A stretch of 64,000 bases of DNA from Microbacterium sp. APC 3901. GTDB taxonomy: Bacteria; Actinomycetota; Actinomycetes; Actinomycetales; Microbacteriaceae. The translations under genes were made by a program, and so were the position numbers. The stretch lies in contig NZ_JASDCU010000002.1 of NCBI RefSeq assembly GCF_030407765.1, positions 1 to 64,000 on the forward strand. Direction: 5' to 3'. Positions 26,932 to 35,651 of the stretch are shown piece by piece (position 1 is the first letter of the stretch; each line of letters starts with the position of its first letter). The notes below the pieces were generated by a model. That model searched no databases. It saw only the letters and a program-made list of their open reading frames with translations, and was not told the origin of the DNA.

Positions 26932-28227
26932 ATGAACGAGGAACGCGCCGAGATCGGTAAAGAGATCGAGCTGCACTCCCCCGCTGCGCTGGCTCGAGTG
27001 CAGCTGCAGCGCCTGCAGTGGACAGTGCACCACGCCTACGAGAACGTGCCGACATACCGCCGCAAGTTCGATGAGCACGGCGTGCATCCCGACGACATCC
27101 GCACTCTCGACGACGTGCAGAGGCTGCCGTTCACCACGAAGGCAGACCTGCGCGAGAGCTACCCCTTCGGCATGTTCGCCGTGCCGATGCCCGAGGTTCG
27201 ACGCATCCATGCGTCGTCGGGCACGACGGGGCGGCCGACCGTCGTCGGCTACACGGAGGGCGATCTCGACCGGTGGGGTGACCTGGTCGCACGGTCGTTG
27301 CACGCGGCGGGCATCCGCGCGGGGATGAGGGTGCACAACGCCTACGGCTACGGACTCTTCACCGGTGGGCTCGGTGCCCACGCAGGCATCGAGCGGCTCG
27401 GTGCCACGGTGATCCCGGTCTCCGGTGGTCAGACCGCACGGCAGGTGCAGTTGATCGCCGATTTCGAGCCGGATGCCATCCTCTGCACGCCGAGCTACCT
27501 GCTCACGATCGCCGACGCGATGGAGGCGGCAGGCATCGACCCCACGCAGACGTCGTTGCGGGTGGCAGTGCTCGGGGCTGAGCCGTGGACCAACGAGATG
27601 CGCCGCGAGATCGAGCAGCGACTGCACATCGACGCCGTCGACATCTACGGGCTCAGCGAGGTCATGGGGCCGGGCGTGGCGAGCGAGAGCGTGCTCACCA
27701 AAGACGGTCCGCACATCTGGGAAGACCACTTCCTTCCGGAGATCATCGACGGCGACACCGGCGAGCGGCTGCCGGACGGCGAGCTGGGCGAGCTGGTCTT
27801 CACCTCGCTCACCAAAGAGGCCTTCCCGGTGATCCGCTATCGCACGCGGGACCTCACCCGTCTGCTGCCGGGGACGACGTATCCCGCCCTCCGGCGGATC
27901 GAGAAGATCACCGGACGCAACGACGACATGATCATCCTGCGCGGCGTCAATCTGTTCCCCACCCAGATCGAAGAGCTCGTGATGGGCATCGAGACGCTGA
28001 CACCGCACTTCGTGCTGGAGCTGCACCGCGCCGCCCAGCTCGACACCATGACCGTGCGCATCGAGCGGCATCCCTCGCTGAGCGTCGAGGAGTGCGATGC
28101 CGCCGCTGCAGTGCTCACGCATCGCATCAAGGTGCACATCGGCACCAGCGTCGACGTGAAGGTCGAGGAGCCGGGCACACTGCCGAGAAGCGAGGGCAAG
28201 TACAAGCGCGTGTACGACCTGCGGTGA
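26932..28227 (+). CDS. paaK: Phenylacetate-CoA ligase
   Basis: A 431-residue AMP-forming ligase. The phosphate-binding loop is HASSGTTGRPTVVGYT near residue 95. YGLSEVMGPGVASE, the adenine region with the PaaK-specific spacing, lies near 238. RTRDLTRLLPG and ITGRNDDMIILRGVNLFP form the hinge and C-terminal lid, and the terminal Lys is in LPRSEGKYKRV. It activates phenylacetate with ATP and CoA in the cytosol. ATG 26932 is chosen because AAGGAG lies exactly six bases upstream and the resulting length suits the family. In-frame starts at 26890 (GTG overlapping paaI), 26902 and 26908 lack good sites. Confidence 0.93.
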   Translation: MNEERAEIGKEIELHSPAALARVQLQRLQWTVHHAYENVPTYRRKFDEHGVHPDDIRTLDDVQRLPFTTKADLRESYPFGMFAVPMPEVRRIHASSGTTGRPTVVGYTEGDLDRWGDLVARSLHAAGIRAGMRVHNAYGYGLFTGGLGAHAGIERLGATVIPVSGGQTARQVQLIADFEPDAILCTPSYLLTIADAMEAAGIDPTQTSLRVAVLGAEPWTNEMRREIEQRLHIDAVDIYGLSEVMGPGVASESVLTKDGPHIWEDHFLPEIIDGDTGERLPDGELGELVFTSLTKEAFPVIRYRTRDLTRLLPGTTYPALRRIEKITGRNDDMIILRGVNLFPTQIEELVMGIETLTPHFVLELHRAAQLDTMTVRIERHPSLSVEECDAAAAVLTHRIKVHIGTSVDVKVEEPGTLPRSEGKYKRVYDLR

Positions 28228-28257
28228 GCTGCCCCAGTCGCAGCTGAAGCCCTGGCG

Positions 28258-30378
28258 TCAGCCGCGCAGCGCGAGCACGAACGGAAGCACGTCGGTGGCG
28301 CCGGCCTGGCGGAGCGTGCGGGCGGCGACCGTCAGCGTCCACCGACTGTCGGCCATGTCGTCGACGAGGAGCACGGGCCCCTCGGGTATGTCGAGGTGCT
28401 GAGCGCTGAACCGGTCCCAGAGGCCAGCGAGACGGAAGACGCTGTTGCCCCCGGGCTGACCGCTCGGGCCCCCGTCGACCGGGTCGAGCGCGCCGAGATA
28501 TGGCAGCCGTCCGATCTCGGAGATCCCGCGGGCGAGCGAATCGACGAGCGACGGATGAGACCGCGACGGCATCGCGACCACCGCGACGGGGCGCTCCGTC
28601 CATCCCCAGCCGGCGAGCACGCGCACGCAGCCGCCGAGCACCTGCGGGGTCACGGCGGCGTCGGGTGCTCCCGCCGCGAAGAGCTCTCGCAGAGTGCCGC
28701 CCCATCCGAGATCCGTCAGCCGAGCGAGGGCGCGCCCTTCTCCTGCCTGCTCCCCCGCCGGGATGCGCCCCTTGACGGGCACGCCGAGCTTGTCGGCACC
28801 GGTCGGCCAGGCGCGGCGCGGTTCGACGGGGACGCCGACTCGGTCGAGCGACTCCGCAGCCTGAGTCGTCGCCGATTCGCCGATCTCGCTCGGGAACCAG
28901 ATGCCGGCGCAGTTGTCGCATCTGCCGCAGGGCGCTGCGGTGTCGTCGTCGAGCGAGCGCTGCAGGAACTCCATCCGGCATCCGTCCGTCTGCTCGTAGT
29001 CGATCATGTGCTGCTGCTCGGCTCGGCGCTCGCCCGCGATGCGCTCGTAGCGCTCGGCGTCATAGGCCCAGGGCTCACCCGTGGCGACCCACCCGCCCTG
29101 GACGCGCCGCACCGCACCGTCGACATCGAGCACCTTGAGCAGCAGCTCGAGCGGCGTACGACGGATGTCGACCATCGCCTCGAGCGCCGGCGTCGAGATC
29201 GGCTGATCTCCGAGTGCGGCGATCACCCTCTCGGCGCGCTCGCGATCGGGCATCGATGCGGTCGCGAAATAATGCCAGATGTCTCGATCTTCGACTCCCG
29301 GCAGCAGCAGCACGTCTGCGCTCTCGCTCGCGCGGCCGGCGCGACCCACCTGCTGGTAGTACGCGACAGGTGACGATGGTGCACCGAGGTGCAGGACGAA
29401 ACCGAGATCGGGTTTGTCGAAGCCCATGCCGAGTGCGCTCGTCGCGACGAGGGCCTTGACCTCGTTGCGCTTCAGCATCCCCTCTGACTCCGCGCGTTCG
29501 TCGGTGTCTGTCTGCCCGGTGTACGCGCGCACGTCGTGTCCGTGGTCGCGCAGCAGCCGGGCGGTGTCGACCGCCGCGGCGACGGTGAGCGTGTAGATGA
29601 TGCCCGAGCCGGGCAGGTCGTCGATATGGCTGAGCAGCCAGGCGAGCCGGCTCGCCGAGCTCGGCAGGCGCAGCACTCCGAGCCGCAACGACGTGCGGGC
29701 GAGTGGACCGCGGATCGTGAGCACCTCAGAGGCCCCGTCATCCGATGAGCCTCCCGTGCCGAGCTGCTCGGCGACGTCGGCCACGACCCTGCTGTTGGCG
29801 GTCGCCGTGGTCGCGAGCACCGGAACCTCTGGCGGCATCTGCTCGATGAGGTCGCGCAGCCGACGGTAGTCGGGGCGGAAGTCGTGCCCCCAATCGCTGA
29901 TGCAGTGCGCCTCGTCGACCACCAGCATGCCGATGCGCCGAACGAGCGCCGGCAGCTGCTGCTCGCGGAAAGCCGGGTTGTTGAGCCGCTCAGGTGAGAC
30001 GAGCAGCACGTCGACCTCGTCTCGGTCGAGCTGCTCCATGACCTCCGCCCACTCGTGCGCGTTGGTGGAGTTGATCGCCACGGCTCGGACGCCGGCGCGC
30101 TCGGCGGCGGCGATCTGATCGCGCATGAGGGCCAGCAGCGGCGAGACGAGCACGGTCGGCCCCGCTCCCTGCCGCCGCAGCAGCAGCGTCGCGACGAAGT
30201 ACACCGCCGATTTGCCCCAGCCGGTGCGCTGCACGACGAGCGCGCGGCGGCGCCCCTCGACCAGCGCCTCGATCGCCTCGTACTGGCCGTCGTGGAAATC
30301 GGCGTCGGGGCGGCCGACCAGTTCGCGCAAGGCGGCGAGCGCAGCAGTGCGGGTGTCGACAGCAGAGGGGGAAGTCAT
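28258..30378 (-). CDS. recQ: RecQ family DNA helicase with C-terminal phosphoribosyltransferase-like domain
   Basis: A 706-residue superfamily-2 helicase. Walker A reads RTGWGKSAVYF and motif II VVDEAHCISDWGHDFRPDY. LATTATA and the RecQ-C motifs GMGFDKPDLGFVLHLGAP and YYQQVGRAGR follow. A zinc-binding stretch (CRMEF...CGRCDNC) follows near residue 500. After a linker, the last 180 residues end in GPVLLVDDMADSRWTLTVAA, the ribose-phosphate loop of phosphoribosyltransferases. Such a tail is seen in some actinobacterial RecQ-like proteins, and its role is not established. ATG 30378 follows GGAGGA closely; ATG 30396 is an alternative. It lies, on the opposite strand, between the two phenylacetate operons. 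Confidence 0.85.
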   Translation of the reverse strand: MTSPSAVDTRTAALAALRELVGRPDADFHDGQYEAIEALVEGRRRALVVQRTGWGKSAVYFVATLLLRRQGAGPTVLVSPLLALMRDQIAAAERAGVRAVAINSTNAHEWAEVMEQLDRDEVDVLLVSPERLNNPAFREQQLPALVRRIGMLVVDEAHCISDWGHDFRPDYRRLRDLIEQMPPEVPVLATTATANSRVVADVAEQLGTGGSSDDGASEVLTIRGPLARTSLRLGVLRLPSSASRLAWLLSHIDDLPGSGIIYTLTVAAAVDTARLLRDHGHDVRAYTGQTDTDERAESEGMLKRNEVKALVATSALGMGFDKPDLGFVLHLGAPSSPVAYYQQVGRAGRASESADVLLLPGVEDRDIWHYFATASMPDRERAERVIAALGDQPISTPALEAMVDIRRTPLELLLKVLDVDGAVRRVQGGWVATGEPWAYDAERYERIAGERRAEQQHMIDYEQTDGCRMEFLQRSLDDDTAAPCGRCDNCAGIWFPSEIGESATTQAAESLDRVGVPVEPRRAWPTGADKLGVPVKGRIPAGEQAGEGRALARLTDLGWGGTLRELFAAGAPDAAVTPQVLGGCVRVLAGWGWTERPVAVVAMPSRSHPSLVDSLARGISEIGRLPYLGALDPVDGGPSGQPGGNSVFRLAGLWDRFSAQHLDIPEGPVLLVDDMADSRWTLTVAARTLRQAGATDVLPFVLALRG

Positions 30379-30493
30379 TCCTCCACTGTGCCTCATGCCA
30401 CCGACGTCGGGCCCGACGCCGCCGACACCGAGGGCATCGTCATCCACAGGGGGATCCGCGCCGCGACCTCGAGACGTCGTCTAGCGTGGAGAG

Positions 30494-30913
30494 ATGATCA
30501 CCCGAGAGCTGGCTGTATCCCTGCGCGACGCCGGACTCGTGTGGCATCCCGCCGAGGGAGATCGCTTTCAGCTCGACCTCCCGAACGATGTCGAACTCGA
30601 AGCCGAGGCCGACGTCTTCACAGTCAGCGAGATGACGATCGAGGCTCGACAGACACCGAGCGGCACCGATCTCGCCTTCAACGGCACGACCGAGTGGGCG
30701 CTCGACGCGGTCACCCTGGCCGACGCCGTCTGGCTGCCACGCGAAGACCAGTTGCGCGAGCTGCTTCGAGGCACCTTCCGCACCCTCACCCGGCTTCCCG
30801 ACGCCTTCGTGGTCGAGGTCGAGATCGCGGGAGAGACGCTGAGATTCGAGCATCCGGATCCGTCCGAGGCCTACGGTCGAGCCCTTCTCGACCTGGTCTC
30901 TCGCTCCCGCTGA
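30494..30913 (+). CDS. Conserved-looking small protein of unknown function
   Basis: A 139-residue acidic, soluble protein with no signal peptide or membrane segment. It begins MITRELAVSLRDAGLVWHPAEGDRF and has alternating beta-type stretches (FTVSEMTIEARQ, FVVEVEIAGETLRFEHPD). I do not recognise a catalytic motif. TAGCGT lies six bases before the ATG, and the intervening GGAGAG could act as a ribosome site, so it is either leaderless or weakly led. It is divergent from the RecQ gene and about 85 bases upstream of paaA, from which it is separated by the paaA promoter. Reading-frame codon bias supports a real gene. Confidence 0.6.
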   Translation: MITRELAVSLRDAGLVWHPAEGDRFQLDLPNDVELEAEADVFTVSEMTIEARQTPSGTDLAFNGTTEWALDAVTLADAVWLPREDQLRELLRGTFRTLTRLPDAFVVEVEIAGETLRFEHPDPSEAYGRALLDLVSRSR

Positions 30914-30923
30914 GCGCCGCGTC

Positions 30924-30971
30924 TTGCGCGCAGCGCACCTCCGTGTCAGAATTACCTAACGACCGGTCAGT
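30924..30971 (+). promoter_or_regulatory. paaA promoter with overlapping PaaR-type operator
   Basis: TTGCGC (30924-30929), a 17-base spacer and CAGAAT (30947-30952) form a plausible promoter. Overlapping the -10, positions 30950-30971 read AATTACCT-AACGAC-CGGTCAGT, matching the 22-bp PaaR consensus of Corynebacterium with two mismatches. A repressor bound here would block RNA polymerase. A further CCGATCGG lies at 30977-30984. Confidence 0.65.
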
Positions 30972-30997
30972 AAAGCCGATCGGATACCGAGGAGTCG

Positions 30998-31978
30998 ATG
31001 ATGACCAGCCCCGCAGACCTCTCCCTCGTCGACGGCGAGCTCTCCGACGAGGAGCGCCTGTTCGACGAACTCATCGCGAACGAGCAGCGCATCGAGCCGC
31101 GCGACTGGATGCCCGACGCGTACCGCAAGACGCTGATCCGTCAGATCTCGCAGCACGCGCATTCGGAGATCATCGGCATGCAGCCCGAGGGCAACTGGAT
31201 CACCCGGGCTCCGAGCCTCAAGCGCAAGGCGATCCTCATGGCCAAGGTGCAGGACGAGGCGGGGCACGGGCTCTACCTCTACTCCGCGGCGCAGACGCTC
31301 GGCATCACGCGCGACGAGATGATGGATCAGCTGATCAGCGGCAAGGCCAAGTACTCGTCGATCTTCAACTACCCCACCCCCACGTGGGCCGACATGGGCG
31401 CGATCGGATGGCTGGTCGACGGTGCCGCGATCTGCAACCAGGTGCCGCTGTGCCGCGCGTCCTACGGCCCCTACGGCCGCGCCATGGTGCGCGTGTGCAA
31501 AGAGGAGTCGTTCCACCAGCGCCAGGGTTTCGAGATCCTGCTCTCGCTGATGCAGGGCTCCGAAGAGCAGAGGCAGATGGCGCAGGATGCCGTGAACCGC
31601 TGGTACTGGCCGAGCCTGGCGATGTTCGGGCCGCCGGACGACCAGTCTCCGAACTCCGCCCAGTCGATGAAGTGGAAGATCAAGCGCTTCACCAACGACG
31701 AGCTGCGCCAGCGCTTCGTCGGGATGCTGGTGCCGCAGGCCGAGATCCTGGGCGTCACCCTCCCCGATCCTGATCTGCGCTTCGATGACGAGACGGGCCA
31801 GTACGTGATCGGCGAGATCGACTGGGACGAGTTCTTCGAGGTGCTGCGCGGGAACGGCCCCTGCAACGCCGAGCGTCTCGAACGCCGCCGCACGGCGCAC
31901 GAGGAGGGCGCGTGGGTGCGTGAGGCCGCAGCCGAGTACGCCCGCAAGCAGGCTCTCACGACGAAGGCGGTGGCATGA
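30998..31978 (+). CDS. paaA: 1,2-phenylacetyl-CoA epoxidase subunit PaaA (catalytic)
   Basis: A 326-residue ferritin-like diiron oxygenase subunit. Iron-ligand motifs are [32 protein letters not shown] (ExxH) and [12 protein letters not shown] (second ExxH). It converts phenylacetyl-CoA to the ring 1,2-epoxide together with PaaC, using electrons from PaaE. GAGGAG precedes two adjacent ATGs; ATG 31001 has the better six-base spacing, so the protein may start one codon later than given. It opens a six-gene operon whose members overlap or nearly touch. Confidence 0.94.
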   Translation: MMTSPADLSLVDGELSDEERLFDELIANEQRIEPRDWMPDAYRKTLIRQISQHAHSEIIGMQPEGNWITRAPSLKRKAILMAKVQDEAGHGLYLYSAAQTLGITRDEMMDQLISGKAKYSSIFNYPTPTWADMGAIGWLVDGAAICNQVPLCRASYGPYGRAMVRVCKEESFHQRQGFEILLSLMQGSEEQRQMAQDAVNRWYWPSLAMFGPPDDQSPNSAQSMKWKIKRFTNDELRQRFVGMLVPQAEILGVTLPDPDLRFDDETGQYVIGEIDWDEFFEVLRGNGPCNAERLERRRTAHEEGAWVREAAAEYARKQALTTKAVA

Positions 31979-32283
31979 TGGCGACGCCCGGCGCCGACGA
32001 ACGCGAGCCCTGGCCTCTCTGGGAGATCTTCGTCCGAGCGAATCGCGGCCTGAGCCACGTGCACGTCGGGTCCCTGCATGCCCCGGACTCCGACATGGCG
32101 ATCCGCAATGCCCGCGACCTCTACACCCGCCGTGGTGAGGGTGTCTCGATCTGGGCTGTGCCCGCCGATGCGATCACCACGAGCGACCCCGACGCGAAGG
32201 GCGCCTACTTCGAGAGCCCCGCGGGCAAGAACTACCGGCATGCCGTCTACTACACGGCCTCCGAGGGGGTGCCGCACCTGTGA
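31975..32283 (+). CDS. paaB: 1,2-phenylacetyl-CoA epoxidase subunit PaaB
   Basis: A 102-residue small subunit with the family pattern [38 protein letters not shown], then [11 protein letters not shown]. PaaB is needed for epoxidase activity and bridges PaaAC units, with no cofactor of its own. The ATG overlaps the paaA stop by four bases, and the stop overlaps the GTG of paaC. Length and order agree with other paaABCDE operons. Confidence 0.92.
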   Translation: MMATPGADEREPWPLWEIFVRANRGLSHVHVGSLHAPDSDMAIRNARDLYTRRGEGVSIWAVPADAITTSDPDAKGAYFESPAGKNYRHAVYYTASEGVPHL

Positions 32284-33122
32284 GCGACATCCACACGGAC
32301 GTCCATGGAGACATGCACGGGGATGTCTCGGTCGACGAGCTGCGGTTGAGCGACGAGCTCACGGGAACCGGCTCCGCAGCGGCATCCGCTGACATCGCCG
32401 AGTACGCGCTGTGGCTCGGCGATGACGCCCTGATCCTCTCGCAGCAGCTCGGCGAATGGATCGCGCGCGCCCCCGAGCTCGAAGAGGACGTCGCTCTGGG
32501 CAACATCGCCCTCGATCTGCTCGGCCACGCCCGCTCGTTCCTGCACTTCGCCGGATCTTTCGACGGACGCTCCGAAGACGACCTCGCGTACTTCCGCGAC
32601 GAGCCCGAGTTCCGCAGCGCCTGGATCGTCGAGCAGCCCAACGGCGACTTCGCGCAGACGATCGCCCGCCAGTTCGTGGTGTCGACCTACATGTTCGAGC
32701 TCTACTCCGCGCTGCGCGCGAGCACGGACGAGACCTTCGCCGCGATCGCCGAGAAGTCGCTCAAAGAGGTCGACTACCACCGCGATCACGCCGTGCAGTG
32801 GGTGCTGCGCCTCGCCGGAGGCACCGACGAATCACGGGAGCGGATCATCCGTGCGCTCGGCGACGTCTGGCCGTATGTCGACGAGCTCTTCCGCGATGAG
32901 CCGCTGATCGATCGTCTCGGCGATGCCGCCGTGCGCCCGTCCGCGCTTCGCGGCGGATTCGACGCGGTGATCGACACCGTGTTCGCAGAGGCGGAGCTGA
33001 CCGCGCCATCAGTGGCGGCATCGTCGGCGGGAGGGCGCCGAGGTGCCCACGCGACCCCGATGGGCCATCTGCTCGCCGAGATGCAGGTTCTCGCGCGACG
33101 TCATCCGGGGGCGTCATGGTGA
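32280..33122 (+). CDS. paaC: 1,2-phenylacetyl-CoA epoxidase subunit PaaC (structural)
   Basis: A 280-residue ferritin-like partner of PaaA. It has a His/Asp-rich 25-residue N-terminal extension, then YALWLGDDALILSQQLGEWIARAPELEED and LDLLGHARSFLHFAG. The motif KEVDYHRDHAVQWVLRLAGGT holds the remnant of a metal site; PaaC pairs with PaaA but does not itself carry the catalytic diiron centre. GTG 32280 overlaps the paaB stop (GTGA). The His-rich start (DIHTDVHGDMHGD) is unusual, and some or all of it may be untranslated if a later start is used, but no better ribosome site is visible. Confidence 0.9.
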   Translation: MSDIHTDVHGDMHGDVSVDELRLSDELTGTGSAAASADIAEYALWLGDDALILSQQLGEWIARAPELEEDVALGNIALDLLGHARSFLHFAGSFDGRSEDDLAYFRDEPEFRSAWIVEQPNGDFAQTIARQFVVSTYMFELYSALRASTDETFAAIAEKSLKEVDYHRDHAVQWVLRLAGGTDESRERIIRALGDVWPYVDELFRDEPLIDRLGDAAVRPSALRGGFDAVIDTVFAEAELTAPSVAASSAGGRRGAHATPMGHLLAEMQVLARRHPGASW

Positions 33123-33610
33123 CCGACACGGTGCAGACCGACGCCTGGCGGATCGCCGCTGCCGTGGCGGACCCCGAAGTCCCCGTGCTCACGATCGAAG
33201 ACCTCGGAGTGCTCCGGGCCGTCACGGTCGACGGCGACGTCGTGCGAGTCGACATCACCCCCACCTACAGCGGATGCCCCGCCATGGACACGATCCGCGA
33301 CGACGTCATCCTGGCCCTCACCGCTGCCGGTTACTCGCAGGTCGACGTGCGCCTCGTGCTCTCCCCCGCCTGGACCACGGACTGGATGTCGGATGCCGGC
33401 AAGCAGAAGCTCTCGCAGTACGGCATCGCTCCTCCGACCGGGCGATCCGCGCTGTCGTCCGGCCCGATCCGCCTGGCCATCAGCGTGAGATGCCCCCGGT
33501 GCGGGTCGCTCGACACGCACGAGGTCTCGCGCTTCGGTTCCACCTCGTGCAAGGCGCTGTTCGAATGCCGCGCGTGCCTCGAGCCCTTCGACCACTTCAA
33601 GGTGCACTGA
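33116..33610 (+). CDS. paaD: PaaD: metal-sulfur cluster maturation factor of the epoxidase
   Basis: A 164-residue MIP18/DUF59-type protein. The N-terminal domain carries VADPEVPVLTIEDLGVLR and TYSGCPAMDTIRDDV, with the conserved cysteine. The C-terminal zinc-ribbon-like tail has CPRCGS, then CKALFECRAC, and ends CLEPFDHFKVH-like. PaaD helps assemble the metal centre of the PaaABCE oxygenase. ATG 33116 overlaps paaC by seven bases; GTG 33119 would give a GTGA overlap and is equally possible. Confidence 0.9.
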   Translation: MVTDTVQTDAWRIAAAVADPEVPVLTIEDLGVLRAVTVDGDVVRVDITPTYSGCPAMDTIRDDVILALTAAGYSQVDVRLVLSPAWTTDWMSDAGKQKLSQYGIAPPTGRSALSSGPIRLAISVRCPRCGSLDTHEVSRFGSTSCKALFECRACLEPFDHFKVH

Positions 33611-34791
33611 TGTCGCTGTTCGCCCCGCCCGGTGCCGTCGCACCGGCATCCGTTCGTCCGTCCTCCGCATCGAGCGCGAAGAAGCGCGCCCGCTTCCACA
33701 CCCTCACCGTCGAAGAGGTGCGACCGCTCACCGACGACTCCGTCGTGGTCAGCTTCACGGTTCCCGCTGAGCTCGCCGACGACTACGACCACCTGCCGGG
33801 CCAGTACGTCGCGCTGCGCACCACGCTCGAGGGCAGCGAGGTGCGCCGTTCGTATTCGCTGTGCCGCGCGCCGGAGCATCGCACGGCGGAGCAGATCGCG
33901 GAGGGCATGCCGACCCGGCTCAGCGTCGCCGTGAAGCGCGACGAGGGCGGGCTGTTCTCCACCTGGGCGCAGACCGGCCTGCACGCCGGGTTCGAGATCG
34001 ATGTGATGAGCCCGCAGGGCACGTTCACCTCCGGACTCGACGACCTCGATCATCGCCACGTCGTCGGAATCGCCGCGGGCTCGGGCATCACCCCGCTGAT
34101 GGCGCTCGCGCACACCGCACTGACCCGATCAGAGACCTCGCGCTTCACCCTGCTCTACACGAACCGCTCGACGCTCGACGTCATGTTCCTCGAAGATCTC
34201 GCTGATCTGAAGGACCGCTACCCGACGCGAGTGACGCTGCACCATGTGCTCTCGCGTGAGCAGCGCACGGCTCCCGTGCTCTCGGGGCGGATCGATGAGG
34301 AGAAGCTGCGTACGATCCTGGGGATGCTCATCGACCCGAGCGACGTCGACGAGTGGTTCCTCTGCGGTCCGCTCTCGCTCGTCGATCTGTGCCGTGAAGT
34401 GCTCGCCGATGTCGGGGTGCCCCGCGAGCACATCCGGTTCGAACTCTTCACGACCGGCGACGAACCTGTGCGCGCCGCCCGCCCTGTCGAGGTGCGGGCG
34501 GGCGCGAAGACGATCCGCATCGAGGTGAACCTCGACGGCGTCTCGTCGACCGTCGAGAGCCCCGTCGACGCGCACGAGTCGGTGCTGAATGCGGCTCTGC
34601 GCGTGCGACCGGACGCTCCGTTCGCGTGCGCCGGCGGCGTGTGCGGCACGTGCCGCGCCAGGGTCGTCGAGGGCAGCGTGACGATGACCGAGAACTATGC
34701 GCTCGAGCCGGACGAAATCGAACGCGGCTACGTCCTGACCTGCCAATCACACCCGACGAGCGACCGCGTCGTGGTCGACTACGACGTCTGA
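33610..34791 (+). CDS. paaE: 1,2-phenylacetyl-CoA epoxidase reductase PaaE
   Basis: A 393-residue reductase in the order FAD domain, NAD(P) domain, [2Fe-2S] ferredoxin. RRSYSLCRAPE is the flavin RxYS motif near residue 82, GIAAGSGITPLMAL the nucleotide loop near 157, and LCGPLSLVD the NAD-binding C-terminal motif. CAGGVCGTCRARV with the later Cys in LTCQSHP binds the plant-type cluster. It passes electrons from NADPH to the PaaAC diiron site. The ATG shares a base with the paaD stop. An N-terminal tail of about 25 residues, rich in Ser/Ala/Pro, is longer than in E. coli. Confidence 0.93.
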   Translation: MSLFAPPGAVAPASVRPSSASSAKKRARFHTLTVEEVRPLTDDSVVVSFTVPAELADDYDHLPGQYVALRTTLEGSEVRRSYSLCRAPEHRTAEQIAEGMPTRLSVAVKRDEGGLFSTWAQTGLHAGFEIDVMSPQGTFTSGLDDLDHRHVVGIAAGSGITPLMALAHTALTRSETSRFTLLYTNRSTLDVMFLEDLADLKDRYPTRVTLHHVLSREQRTAPVLSGRIDEEKLRTILGMLIDPSDVDEWFLCGPLSLVDLCREVLADVGVPREHIRFELFTTGDEPVRAARPVEVRAGAKTIRIEVNLDGVSSTVESPVDAHESVLNAALRVRPDAPFACAGGVCGTCRARVVEGSVTMTENYALEPDEIERGYVLTCQSHPTSDRVVVDYDV

Positions 34792-34801
34792 GGAGCATCC
34801 G

Positions 34802-35572
34802 ATGATCGATCTGACCATCGCCGACGACGTCGCGACAGTGGTCCTGGACTCTCCGGCCACGCTGAACTCGCTCGACGAGCAGGCGCTGCGTGATCTGGGC
34901 CGTGCATACGACGAGGCCGATGCGGCGGGAGTGCGCGCACTCGTGCTCCGGGGCGAAGGCCGCGCGTTCTGCGCCGGTCGTGACATCTCGGCCGTCGATC
35001 CTCGCAACGACGACGTGATGGGCTTCCTCGGCGGCCTCGTGACGCCGCTGCTGCAGCGGATGGCGCGTTTTCCCGCTCCGACGTTCGCGGTCGCACACGG
35101 TGCGTGCCTGGGCGTCGGACTCGGTCTGCTGATCGCCACGGATGTCGTCTACGTCGCGGAGTCGGCGAAGATCGGCTCGCCGTTCGCGGCGCTGGGCGCC
35201 ACGCTCGATTCGGGCGGACACGCCCTGTTCGTCGAGCGCCTCGGCGCGCACAAGACGCTCGACCTCATATACACGGGGCGTCTGATGAGCGGTGCCGAAG
35301 CCGTGACCTCGGGCCTCTTCTCCCGCGTGCTCCCCGACGACGAGGTGCTGCAGACGACGACGGATGCCGCCGCGACCGCCGCCCGCGGCGCCACCTCCGC
35401 GTTCCTCGCGAGCAAGCAGCTCGTCGCTCGCATCCGCGATGAGAGGCTGGCGCTGTGGGGCTCGATCGACCTCGAGAACGCCGCTCAGGCCGCGCTCTGC
35501 GACACCGACGACTACCGCGAGGGCTTCGCCGCGTTCCAGGAGAAGCGGAAGCCGGAGTTCCGGGGGCGCTGA
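34802..35572 (+). CDS. paaG: Crotonase family protein, probable PaaG (epoxyphenylacetyl-CoA isomerase)
   Basis: A 256-residue enoyl-CoA hydratase/isomerase. FCAGRDISAV gives the first oxyanion loop and AHGACLGVGLGLLIATDVVYVA the second. The position usually held by the hydratase Glu reads ATLDSGGHALF, with an Asp as in isomerase members. That change, and the location ten bases after paaE, favour PaaG, which converts the ring epoxide to oxepin-CoA. The alternative is a second PaaF-type hydratase. It ends the second phenylacetate operon. Confidence 0.7.
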   Translation: MIDLTIADDVATVVLDSPATLNSLDEQALRDLGRAYDEADAAGVRALVLRGEGRAFCAGRDISAVDPRNDDVMGFLGGLVTPLLQRMARFPAPTFAVAHGACLGVGLGLLIATDVVYVAESAKIGSPFAALGATLDSGGHALFVERLGAHKTLDLIYTGRLMSGAEAVTSGLFSRVLPDDEVLQTTTDAAATAARGATSAFLASKQLVARIRDERLALWGSIDLENAAQAALCDTDDYREGFAAFQEKRKPEFRGR

Positions 35573-35651
35573 GGTCTCGCCGTTCTACTGCGGCGGCGAG
35601 GGTGAAGGCAAGGGCTTCGCCGATGTCGGATGCCGGTGCCAGACTGCATCC

